Source: Glandiceps talaboti (taxonomy: Eukaryota > Hemichordata > Enteropneusta > Spengelidae). From it: DNA of 64,000 nt. A program made the position numbers and the translations under genes. Below the pieces are notes generated by a model, which saw nothing but the letters and a program-made list of their open reading frames with translations, made no database searches and was not told the DNA's origin. How positions within the stretch are numbered: position 1 is the first letter of the stretch; each line of letters starts with the position of its first letter. Location: NCBI RefSeq assembly GCF_964340395.1, contig NC_135558.1:4947501-5011500 (forward strand), in the 5' to 3' direction. This document shows positions 30,936 through 44,000 of this stretch, piece by piece.

Positions 30936-32324
30936 ATAGGATACTATCTTTTCTATTGAGATCACATTGAATTATTCAATCACTGATTTGACCAAACTTT
31001 GTGGTCAGTGGACCAATTGATGTGTAGATACCATAGTATACACAGGTATGAGTTGTATGGTAATGTAACTATACTGGTAAGTAGAATGTATATATACTTA
31101 TGTACTGTAAGTTCTAAAAACACTGTCAGTGTACATGTACATGTATATGCTATTGTGGAACTACAAATTGGAATTACATGACAGTACATACTGATTCTAA
31201 AGCAAGTAATATTATATCATGTCTAGGACAATTTGTTCATCACAGCACCATGCACCATCTAATGATGAATGTAATGGTAGTCATTGTCAATTTGTCCTGA
31301 GGAAGCCAACAGTCATGGTCATGCATTTTGAATGTGTACTGCTTGGTTTGGAGGTCAGCACACGTACATGTCCTAAATTAGTAACAGGCTATTTTTGTGC
31401 CTTTCATTCCCAGGTCTTCACATTAGTGTTATTTTGATGGATACAGCTTACATGTGTACATGTGTACATGCTCAGTCTGTTGAACATTTGACTGTTGCAT
31501 TTTTGGTATATGACTCGCGATCAGCTCATAGGCTCTTAGCTTTCTTAGCTGTAATTGATATATGATGATATGATATGTACCGGGGATTATTCTTGTGTTC
31601 TGGGTCATATTTTTCTACAGCTCTGCCAAGCAAATGTTTTCACACACCTAGATTTTTAATCCTAATTTGAATTGGATGTTTATAGACCCACTTTGAAAAA
31701 GGATTAAACATTAGGTGTGAAAAACAGTTGTCTGATAAAGCTATAGAAAAAGTTGGTCCAGAACAAAAGAATAATCCTATGTAATCCTCATGGCTCCACT
31801 GATAAGAAAACACTGATAGAGAACCTGGGATTGAAACCCTGGCCATTAAATTGTATACAAATCCATATGTACAAATATAGATGCAAGTTTTCGTTATCCA
31901 ACATTTTACTAGACTTAGTTTAAACAGTTTGCACATGCTGATGAGTAGATAGTGCATGATTGTAATGCGTACAGGATTAGATACATGTTATGATTATGCA
32001 CTGTATAGTCAAATGGATTTCGCTAACACAGAATTCCATTTTTTACCACCAACAGCAACAGTTTATGCTATAGGAGAGTTGATTTTAACATGGTGACATT
32101 ATTGTGTCCTCACATGACAAACTTGCACTTTCAAACTGGAGGTCGAGTTTGCAGTAAACTGAACCAAGTAACCAATTACAACTGCCTGTCGTTGTGTGAT
32201 GAATTACTACTGACATGTGCTGTTTATATCTCTTCCCCAGCAGGAGATTAAGCCAGATTTCCAATAGAATTGTCTGTTTGACTGTGTTAGAAAGAGATTT
32301 CGTAGAGAATGACTAAACATGCTA

Positions 32325-32453
32325 TAGTCTCAGTTACCCAGACTCTTGTCACTGGGGGCTCTGCCTACGAGACCTCCCCAAACGAGAGTCTGGGATTTGG
32401 GGAGGTCTCGTAGGCAGTGCCCCCAGCAAGGAGAGTCTGGGTAACTGAGACTA
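32325..32453. mobile_element. Foldback element, 129 bp
   Basis: The two arms of about 58 bp are reverse complements with few differences, starting TAGTCTCAGTTACCCAGACT and ending with its reverse complement. The loop is about 12 bases. It would fold into a long hairpin in DNA or RNA. There is no coding sequence, and it is most likely a MITE. Confidence 0.8.
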
Positions 32454-32761
32454 CACGTATAGTAGACTAGATGGTCAGAGTCTTGTCTCACTGACATTAT
32501 TTTTATGAGGTTCCTGCTAGTACTCAAATTTAAAGTGCAAATGTATCTCCTATCATTGAAATGTAGGTCACATGTACATGATGTACTAACAACTTAAGTC
32601 AAAAGAAAACATAAACCAAATGGGTATAAATGTAGTTACAAATGAAAATTTCAACTGACAAAGTCCAAACAAGTTTTAGTATTCTGTAAAACTAAAATAC
32701 AGACATTCATGCCACGCTCAGTCTGCACTCATCAGTCAGACAACCAACAATATATTCAATG

Positions 32762-33813
32762 GTTAAGAAGTCTGATAGGGCTGAACAACATGATGTATCT
32801 TGCAGTGGTTTAGAAGTCTGATAGAGCTGAACAACACAACGTATCTTACAGTCGTTTAGAAGTCTGATAGGACTGAACAACACAACATATCTTACAGTGG
32901 TTTAGAAGTCTGATAGGGCTGAACAACACAACATATCTTACATTGGTTTAGAAGTCTGATAGGACTGAACAACACAACATATCTTACATTGGTTTAGAAG
33001 TCTGATAGGACTGAAAAACACATTTTATCTTACAGTGGTTTAGAAGTCTGATAGGACTGAACAACACAACATATCTTACATTGGTTTAGAAGTCTGATAG
33101 GACTGAAAAACACATTTTATCTTACAGTGGTTTAGAAGTCTGATAGGGCTGAACAACACAACATATCTTACAGTGGTTTAGAAGTCTGATAGGGCTGAAC
33201 AACACAACATATCTTACAGTGGTTTAGAAGTCTGATAGGGCTGAACAACACAACATATCTTACATTGGTTTAGAAGTCTGATAGGACTGAACAACACAAC
33301 ATATCTTACATTGGTTTAGAAGTCTGATAGGACTGAAAAACACATTTTATCTTACAGTGGTTTAGAAGTCTGATAGGGCTGAACAACACAACATATCTTA
33401 CAGTGGTTTAGAAGTCTGATAGGGCTGAACAACACAACATATCTTACAGTGGTTTAGAAGTCTGATAGGGCTGAACAACACAACATATCTTACAGTGGTT
33501 TAGAAGTCTGATAGGGCTGAACAACACAACATATCTTACAGTGGTTTAGAAGTCTGATAGGGCTGAACAACACAACATATCTTACAGTGGTTTAGAAGTC
33601 TGATAGGGCTGAACAACAACATATCTTGCAGTGGTTTAGAAATCTGATAGGACTGAACAACACAACATATCTTACATTGGTTTAGAAGTCTGATAGGACT
33701 GAACAACACAACATATCTTACAGTGGTTTAGAAGTCTGATAGGACTGAACAACACAACATATCTTACAGTGGTTTAGAAGTCTGATAGGGCTGAACAACA
33801 CAACATATCTTAC
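32762..33813 (+). repeat. 46-bp minisatellite, about 23 copies
   Basis: The unit begins GGTTTAGAAGTCTGATAGGG and ends TATCTTACAGT. Variants alternate at GGGCTG/GGACTG, ACAGT/ACATT and ACAACATAT/ACATTTTAT. The block pattern of units 4-6 recurs in units 11-13, so arrays were copied in multi-unit blocks. It ends about 850 bp upstream of the first Roquin coding exon. Copies are contiguous without spacers. Confidence 0.95.
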
Positions 33814-34591
33814 AGTCTAAAGTTTTGGTGGAAGTGAATCAAAGTTTTTGGTGACGTCTCATCAGTATTGTCGGGGGTTATTGTGACTAAAGTTGCATGT
33901 GTAGTCACAAATCATGTTCTCAGTAGTAATTAAATTGCGTTTTATTGGGGTACACTTTACAGAAATGTAAAGTTTACAGGAGAGTCATAATCATGTACAA
34001 ATACTTTCATATCCAGGAAAGGAAAATATACACATAGTTGCTAAATCACGAGGTACTATACATACATATATACCAACTACATTGTATGATAGTCATTTCA
34101 CACACAGCCATGTTCATGCACACTGTATAACTACCTATATTGGTATGTAGTAATATTCTTTGTTAGCTGCAGTGGAGTACATTTGTTATAACAACTTTAA
34201 AAGTTCAAATCCATCATGTTTTTGCTAAGTAATGTACAATGTGTTTTTAAACACAAATCTTGATGTCAAACTTGTGCTGAAAAGTATTAGGAATGAAATA
34301 CATGTACAATGTAGGCTTAAAATGGACCAAGTGTGATTTTGTCAGTCCTTTCTGAAGTATAAATACTTTTTGTCAGCACTTCTTGTACATACATGTACAT
34401 GTATGGGTGAACACTCAGTTACAGTTATGGCACCAAGCTACATGTGTATGTTCATGTATGTACATTTTGTATACACTAGTCTTGTGTTCTCAGGTGCTAT
34501 GGAACTTGAATGTTAACTATTATTTCCAGAATAACTGTACAGGTGTAGATAGATCACTTATTTATTGCATTTTATCTCTTTTAAATTTCAG

Positions 34592-34659
34592 GTATATTTC
34601 AGTCTTCAAAGAAGAATTTTTATCTTATATTGGCTTTTGTGGAGCTTAATTGATTTAAT
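34592..34659 (+). other. Probable Roquin 5' UTR part of the first coding exon
   Basis: An acceptor TTTAAATTTCAG ends at 34591 and a second CAG at 34602. An in-frame TGA at 34651-34653 shows that the ATG at 34660 is the first possible start. Upstream UTR exons cannot be placed. Confidence 0.45.
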
Positions 34660-35005
34660 ATGCCGATTCAGGCACCTCAGTGGACAGAATTCCTTCTGTG
34701 TCCAATTTGTTACAATGACTTCGATGAAAGTGCTCGTCGTCCTATCAGCCTTGGATGTGGCCATACCGTATGTCGTACGTGTTTAGCACAGCTACATCGT
34801 AAACAGTGTCCCTTTGACCAGAGCACCATCAACACTGACATCAACTCACTGCCAGCTAACTATGCCCTACTGCAACTTGTCGGTGCAGAGATTCCCAAAA
34901 CTGACAGTGTGTCCAATGGTGTGATATCTCAGTATATGAGACAATATGAGGAGAGTAAAAAGTGTGTGGAAGAATTAGCTTTACTGCTAAAACCTCTCAG
35001 CAAAG
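34660..35005 (+). CDS. Roquin exon 1: RING finger
   Basis: Encodes [17 protein letters not shown] and the rest of the RING, then EEL-rich sequence, ending in phase 1 at AAAG|GTAGGT. All eight metal ligands, including the unusual final Asp, are present. The start has A at -3 and an in-frame stop nine bases upstream. Confidence 0.96.
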
Positions 35006-38000
35006 GTAGGTATATTATCTAATATATGTTCATATGTAACTGTTTTAGTGTATAATCATTAACTCTGATAAGCAAAAGACAGGTACGTGTACATTGTTTA
35101 AGTATCTGTTGATACATGTACATCAGGATGTCATTAGTCATTAGTCTTATAAATTGATATGGTAGTATGTGTACTTCATGCTTTTAATTTGTATGGTAAA
35201 CAAAGCAGGATTTTGTGAGAATGTCATTGAGTGTGTAAATTGATAGTACACGTACATGTTTATGTGTATGATAATTAGAAGACTTGAGGTTATATAGATA
35301 CATCAGGATATCACTTAGAATGGCCAAGTTCTTGAATCAAGTTAACTGAGAACAAAACTTGTCAAAGCATCAAGGCGGTATTTTGCTCATTTAGTGCAAG
35401 TAGATCCTTTAAAATATATAGCATATTCATTTGAGTACTGTAAGTTCATTTGTATGATTAGCAAAATACATGTATTTTGCAGTTTAGCTAAATTATCAGA
35501 CTACATTTACATGTACATCAACATGAAGATATAAATATCATTCACACATGTACATGTACAATGTAGATCTTATATCAAGTCAGAACTAAGTCAAGTAGAA
35601 TTATTTCTTGGACTGAACTTCCATATACATTATAAATGTACATATTATGGTACATGTACATGTACATGAATGTTTGCGTGGACATCCTTGTACACCATTG
35701 TTAATTATGTGATTTGGCATGCATAAAGCTCTATAGCACAGTGGATGGATATATTTACTCCTACCAATATATACAGTTACATCCAACTAGGAAATGTTGA
35801 ATTCTACAATACATTTGGATTTATGTGAACAACATGATTACTCTAGTATCATTACATCATGTATCTGTATATTAAGGATGAACCTTGGCGGATCCATTAT
35901 TTACATTGGTGTTAATGAAATACAGAATGTTGTATAACTGAGACATATGTGTACTTTGTAGGTGCAGTACAACTTCCTGATGTGACTGTCATTTACATTA
36001 AAGCTCACTTCTTTGAATTTGGACATTCATAATAAATTGAATATACTAATAAAACATTTATATAGCCTTATATCCACGACAGTGCTCATAGCTTCACAGA
36101 AGAACAGATGAAATTAAAAAAAGAAAGAAAAAAAGTACACGACTTCCTTCAGTAGATATTTAATGTGAAAATTTGATTTACATTATTTATGTACATAAGG
36201 ATGGGACCAGCTTAATGAATGTGACAAGTGTACACACGTCAACATGGTGATAATGATGACATTTATTGATTTAACCATTGGTTATCTGAGTCTTTCATTT
36301 GCTACTCACTTTAAATGGTGATTCATTATCACATTATGCTACTGGGTCACAGGGTGTATAAACAGTAGTTACGCAAATATCTGAAATACCATATACATAG
36401 CCAAAGGAATGATTGTACAATATCACGCAAGCTCAATAAACAAACTTCATTCATTTTGAACAAACCCCGTTCCCTCCCCTCTAAGTGATATGTGCAATGA
36501 CATGTATAATGTCTGCTTAGGCGTAAAAAAAATAAAATTCTGTGGTTCCGATTACATTCAATTTAAAATAGGTGGAGTAGGTAGATTTTTTATTTTATTA
36601 TATAATTTTTATCATGTATGAGTGTCTAGTTCAGGTTTCCCATTATTTTCCAAATGGTCTCTGTGTTGTTTATTTCTTCCTATCAGATATACAGCCGTTA
36701 CAGATTTGAAGAATAGTTTTTATATTTTCTTTTTAAGTTGATGTCAGTTTCCACACGCACTATTTCTTGCGAGACTTCACGACTTTTGCGATTTTATTAT
36801 TATTTTTCGTGAATATGTAAAATAAGTTCTGGGTCGGCATGAAAAACTAATTTGGTCGTGTAACCAGAACCAAACAACTTTTTTTTTTTTTTTTTTGGCC
36901 TTATCTGTTTGTTATCAATTTTCAGTGAATATATTGTTGGCTGTTTATGACTGAAGAAACAGTCCTAGTTACAGCTAGTGTAGGTTTATAGATACGATTA
37001 CAAGAACAGTGTAATGTCTGTGTTATTGTAAAAATAAATGCCATTCCATTCACCTGTTTTATCACATGTTTCTTTAATAACTAAATTGTGATCTTGTTTT
37101 GTTGACAGGGAATAACAACGCCAAGGAATGTATCCTTAGTCGTCCCATGCAAAGAAAACTAGTTACACTGGTCAACTGTCAGCTGGTGGAAGACGAAGGT
37201 AGGGCACGTGCATTGCGTGCTGCCCGTTCTCTAGGAGAACGAACTGTAACTGAATTGATCTTACAGCATCAAAATCCACAACAACTATCTGCCAATTTAT
37301 GGGCGGCTGTACGAGCGAGAGGATGTCAGTTTCTTGGACCAGGTGAGTCTTACAGTGATGGAAAGTACAAATGAGTGGTCAGGTTTTCAATTGCTTATTT
37401 CACAACCCTTTGCTGAATTTGAAGTTAGTAAGAATTGATCGATATCATCTATGTTAACAATAATTTATACTATATGCAAGCCAAATTATTCATATTAAAC
37501 TTAAAGAGAAAATATATCATAAGTAATCAGTAAACAGGTTCATAAGGTTGGATCTTCAATAATATAGTAATGTTCTTTGAATACACAACCAAGTGTCTTT
37601 TGTTCATATCTACATTTTGGCAACATGACTGTTGCCTTCCTCAGGAGAAACTGACAATGTTTACTGTCTCAGTCACATATGGGACAACTTATCCACCACA
37701 TCACCATCTAGTGGTGAACAGTAATTCATCGTCAGTTTGTGCTGAAGAAGACAACAGTCACATGCCAAAATGTAGACATGAGCAAAAGTAACTTGGTTTG
37801 TGTATCAAAGAACATTTAGTCATATTAGAAAAGATATCATGTCTTAAAGAGGATATTGACTCGGACAAGGAATCTACATGTATAATATTTTGACATATGA
37901 GTGGTATTTGTGACTAGGAGGGTCATGTAAGGTCAGAGAGAGATGGTTTGTTTGACTGAGAAGGTCACATGAGGTCATAGAGATGGTCTAATCATCCAGG

Positions 38001-41000
38001 AAGTTCCACTGAAATGTCATGTCAAGCACAAGATCCTCTATGCAGGAAGCTCATCCTGGTAAAAGATGACTAGATAGGGAAGTAATGAGTACCATGACTG
38101 AGGAATCTTAATGAGATGTAAATCTGTTCCTGAATTTACATTAGATGTTTAATCACCCATTCCAAAATGATGACACTGTAGATCATACTTCCAAGGAAAA
38201 TGCAGTGCTAGATAAGAAGACAAATAGTATGGGAAGTCACCGATTTTCACTGGAAACAGGATACTGGTGCACATGCATTTGATATTATAATACATTTATT
38301 TACATAGCTGTTACTGAGGGATATATATGTATATATGTGTTGATGACATAAAATGTAAAGTGACTCATTTGGTAAACATAGACGATGATATACTGTGTAA
38401 CAGTATTAAAGTTTAGTTATGTGAGGTGTCAATGTTTTTCTAGTCAAGTTCCTTTACAGTATCATTACCATTTACTACATGTAGTTAGAGACCATGTTGG
38501 CATTTAGACCTATTTTCTTCCTGTAACAATGTAACAAGCGTGCGTGCTAAGCCTTCTCATATTCAGTCTTCTTATAGTTCCAAGCACTTTGTAATCATCC
38601 TCCTCCAAGCCACTTGACCAAAGCAGCTATGAGATTCAAGATTTTTCCTTTCTGGTGTGTAACTTGCAATTACAAGTCATGTTTTGAGCTAAGTGCTAGG
38701 GATGTAGATAAGGGCTGGAGATAAGGGCTGTGATAGTCAGTAAAAGCAACCAGCTGCTCTTTCATTTGTGTTTAAGATAAAATTCTGTTTCAACCATTAT
38801 ACATTGTACATGATGTATATCTGTAGTTAGGCAAGGTAGATTCATGGGTCCTCCTCATCGGTAAATACATGTGCCTTGAAATAAGTAACATCCTGAGTGC
38901 AGTGCTTCATTACATTTAATCTTGAGATGGGTATAAAACAGGTAGATATATAATATTTACCCAGAATATACAAAAATGTGGCAAGATGATATCCACTTGT
39001 CATGCTTGTGCTGTGGCCTTTCAATATCTTTTAATCTCAGTGATGAAGTAATCAAACAAATACTTGGCAGGAGTAGTGTAAATGTAACATAAACACAAGT
39101 ACAAAATATTATAAGGCTTGGCAAATTGCCATACCATTATTTGGTTTCCAGGTTACGAATAATATGGATTACACAAAAATGCAACATGTAAATATTTTCT
39201 GCATATAAGGAAGAACACACAGCAATACCATTTGTGGTCTCAAGGGGACATGGCTAGAAAATAAATTATAGTTTTGATGTATGCTTGTTACACTGTTTGT
39301 GTGTGACACAGGGTCACAGGGGATAGGGCTAGTAAGTAACTGAATTACGCTAATTTTGGTGTATTTCGGTGATCATTATACAGCACACAGATGAGTCACA
39401 GTGGGTGGGGTTAGATATTAAAAAATGTAATGTTTATGTATTTCTTGTTTCTATGACAACACTCATATAGACCAGTAGTTCTGATGTAACAAAAGCTGGC
39501 AGAAGTCTGCCATGACAAACAATAGGGAACTTGCAAACCCACCATGTTGAATGTTGCATCATGGGAAATTTGATAATAAATACTAATCAAATAGTATTGT
39601 ATACAATAATGTTACATTGTTTGTAACTAGAAATAATCAATTCATAGTCACCTTGACCATTGTGGGAGGTTTATTTTATCGGTAGCTCCAGATTAGGTAT
39701 TACAATAACCACAGATGATCCCATAGTCCATTGCGTCTGAGCATGCTCAGTCTGGATTGCAAAGCAGTTATGAGTTTTTCCCAAATTGTTAAAATGTGAC
39801 AAAATGGAGATCATCACATTTTAATTTCAGACATAATGTGACCAGTACTTTTACATGTATATGTATGTTATGTTAGACATTAGAGTATTGTTAGTTTTAC
39901 GTCGTCACGGAGATGTAAATAGGAATTGGAATGACAGAGGGTGATATATTAAGATGCTGTTTGGAAGGAACACAGCTGAAGGATATTTTTAGACGTTTTG
40001 CATGTGATAAATGTTTGTTGTTTGTTATTTCATCAAAGAACAAACAATTCATTTTGTGTCATGGCAGTCTGGAAGATACGCTGTGACGGGGTGCCCTCAC
40101 ACATGATTTAACCCCAAGAGAGGAGGTCGGTGGCAGTGAGTGGTCGGAGGAGTGTCATGGCTACACCAATAATCTACTCAATGGTACATTGCTATCAATT
40201 TTACTGGGAAAAATTCAAATATGTATTTTCAATTTGTCGCTTTAACAATATTTGTTTTGAATTTCTTTTTTTTCTTTCTAGCAATGCAAGAAGAATGTTT
40301 GAAGTTAGTACTTCTAGCTTTAGAAGATGGTTCAGCTCTGTCCAGGAAAGTGCTTGTATTGTTTGTAGTGCAGAAGCTAGAACCACAGTTCCCCCAGGCC
40401 TCTAAAACTAGTGTTGGACATGTAGTACAACTACTGTACAGAGCTTCATGTTTCAAAGTCACCAAAAGAGAAGAAGATTCATCTCTGATGCAACTCAAAG
40501 AAGAGGTACGTAGTAACGGAATTTAAAAACAGAGTTAGAAAATGTGTTATTGAATCCCACTTCATCACATACATGTACATTTGTACAAGGCAAACATAAT
40601 AGTAATACAATTGGATGTTATTACCCAATATTTTTCTTCATTCAGCCAAGGAAAATAAGAGTGACCGAAGGGGGCTTTGTCACTACGAGTTGCTAAAGTA
40701 TTTTTCGGCTGAATGAAGAAAATATTGGAGAATAACATCGTTATACCAGTGCCAGTAATATCAAAGAAAAATTGGGGAATGTAATGTCAATTTTGAACAT
40801 TTCGACTCATTTCAAACACGTCAGAACCAGTGACAGAGACAAGCATTGTCATGACACAGACTGCGCTGTCATTATGTATGGTAGAATGATCAGGGTATAT
40901 ATTCCATATTTTTTGTTCAACTTGGCTCGTGCATGGTAACATAATTATACACAAATGCAATATACATCATGATAGAGCCAAGAAAACTGAGTAAAAATCA

Positions 41001-44000
41001 CAAGTGAATATGGCAAAAGATGTAAGAAAACACATTGAAAAAAGAAAATTAATAAAAAAAAAAATGTTTTAAATTCGGCATGGTTGATGAAGAACTTGTT
41101 GTAACATTAAAATATGAGAGAGTTTGTTGTCCAGATTTGAGTACAAGTGATTCTATTAACTTATATATAACTTATATATTATTAAGAGTTCTTTGTCAAG
41201 TTTGGAGCTTTTGAAGTGAAATATTGATTTGAACAAACCCTGGCATTTGAATTGTACAGTAGCTAATATATTTCAGGCTTACAGGTTATTGAATACCTCC
41301 CATATATATTTGCAGGCATAGCAACAAAATCAAAATGTTTGCATTACTACTGATTCATCTGGTATTCTGGTAAGATTAATCGGGGATGGGGTGGGGTGGG
41401 GTGGGCCCTCTAAGTAAATTTGATGTGTGACTGATGCACACGCTTCTAGTGATGCACCAAAATGTTGTGTTTCCGTAACTTTTACTAAGTGGTGACTCAC
41501 AAGAAATCCCAGTTTTTCTCAATTTGATGCAACAACAAAATTTGGCTATCATTAGAGGGCACACTGTCACTGTGGGGGTGGGGGTGAGGCTTTTTTGCCA
41601 GTGTTGATGCAGGAGTGAAATGATTCACAGAAGCCTTACTTTTCAGTAGAGGGTATGGATTTTGACCCATGACGACCGATATATGAAATTAATACAACAG
41701 TTGGATTTTAAAAATCATGGTAGCATATTGTCTGGATATTGAAACAAACAACTTACTGTGTATATTTTGATTATAGTTTTGTGGATATGAAGCCCTGAGG
41801 AGAGAACATGATGCCCAAATAGTACAGATTGCTATGGAAGCTGGATTACGTATATCACCTGAACAGTGGTCTTCTCTGCTGTATGGTGATGCATCACATA
41901 AATCTCATATGCAATCTATCATTGATAAGGTAAGGCACCATCTATACAGCTAGTGGTCTTCTCCACTATATGGAGATACCTCTTGTAAATCTCCAACACA
42001 GTCTATCATTGGTAATGTAATAATCAAGAGTATGGTTTGATAATATGCCCTGAAAGATTTCTTTATTCAGCCAAGGAAAATATGAGTGAGCCAAGGGGCC
42101 TTGTCACTACGAGTCAAACTTTAGCTTGTCACTCAAAGTGACAAGGTTAGGTGTCACAGACAATAGTGACAAAACCCTTGATTAATGAGTATTTTCTAGC
42201 TAAATGAAGAACAATATTTTGGAATGATATAACTATACCCCTGGAAGTACATTAAAATTTTATATAATTTATGAAAGAAAAGGAGAAAAAAATAATTGCA
42301 GTATGGATCGAAGATTTGATTCATATTTTGGGCTCCACTGGACCAGTGACATAGATGTGTGAAGTTGTGATGTTGAATATTAAGGGTATAAAATCTGTAT
42401 TTTTTGTTCAAACACATACAATTTGGCTTGCATGAACTGTAATGAATAGTGATGCTTCTTTTATTTCATTCATTTGTAGGTGACTTGTTTAAATGTCTAA
42501 CCATTGTATTCTGCATTGTTTAGTTGCAGACTCCAGCATCATTTGCTGCCAGTGTACAAGAATTATCCATTGCACTACAAAGATCTGGTGATCCGGCAAA
42601 TCTAGCCAGACTAAGAACTGACTTTGAACTATTAGCTGATATTGAATCATCCTCAGGTAAAACTTGCATGTCATACTCAGATTTGAAAATATGATAGACC
42701 CTTCCTAGCCTATGCTTCAAAAATCTGCTTTGTCCATAAAGATGTGAACTTTACTATGGAGCCCACACTAAGAACTGAATTTGAACTATCAGGTGATATT
42801 GAATGATTTTCAGGTAAAGTGTCATGTCATACCGTATTTTCATGTCATGTCATACTCAGATTTGATCATATAACAGACCTTTCCATGTCTGTGTGTCAGA
42901 AATGTGCATTGTTCACAAAGTTCTGGTGATCCGGCCTATCTAGCCAGACTAAGAACATCCCAGTTCAACTTCCATGTGATGCATACAGATAAAGCAATAA
43001 CTAGATCAACAGGATTCACCAAAACCTCACCTAAATCCCATCTACATTTGCATTATGTACGAGGCAAAGTGTAATACGCTGTGACTCTTTGTTCAATCTT
43101 TAAGATCCTGTCTTAGTTTTATATCATAGCATACAAGTGTCACTGATTAATTTTGAAACTGGAATATCGAGTTTTGATTAAAGCTATCCAATTTTAACAT
43201 TTTTTGGATTATAGCACACATGTACTAGTAAACAGAATGCTGTAAAAATGCAGTGGATTGATTTAATCAGCATGTCTCATTATTGCTGTGGACAATGAAA
43301 CAAATCCAGCCATCTCGTTAGTCAGTTTTCCATCAGCTTCCAAATCTATGTACAATGTTATTGTTATCAAATCACCTTTGTTACAGATTCAGCTGTACCT
43401 ACGTGGGAGGCAACCGAGAAAGCCATGAATGCTGCCAAAACAGCAGTAATGGGTCTTGTAGATTTTATACAACATCACAGTCATCAAAGGAAAATACTGG
43501 AACAGGTATAAAACTATGAATATATTTGTAGATTTAAAAAATACAAAGTCTCTTGATGTTAAGAAAAATCTCAGCAATGTAATGTTTGACTTCTATGGAA
43601 ATTACATTGCTTCAAAAGTGAAATTACAGCAGAAAACATTGCAATAGGGAACTTGCAATCCAGACTGAGCATGCTCAGATGCAAAGGACTATGGGACTAT
43701 CTGTGGTTATCGTAATACCTAATCTGGAGCTACCGATAAAATAAACCTCCCACAATGGTCAGGGTAGCTATGAATTGATCATTTGTGGTTGCAAAGAATG
43801 TAACAGTATTGTTTACGATACCGATTCATTAGTATTAATTATCATATTTCCCATGATGCAACATTCAACATGGCGGGTTTGCAAGTTCTCTATTATGAGT
43901 GAAAATACCTTGAGTACACCACAATAGCATTCGTGTATCTTAGGCATATGTCATTAGTAGTACAGTACAGTATATCTTATTTAACATGAAATAATGTAAG

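Noticed and set aside
32762-33813. CRISPR-like appearance of regularly spaced repeats
   Set aside because: The units are contiguous with no variable spacers, and the genome is clearly animal. It is a minisatellite.
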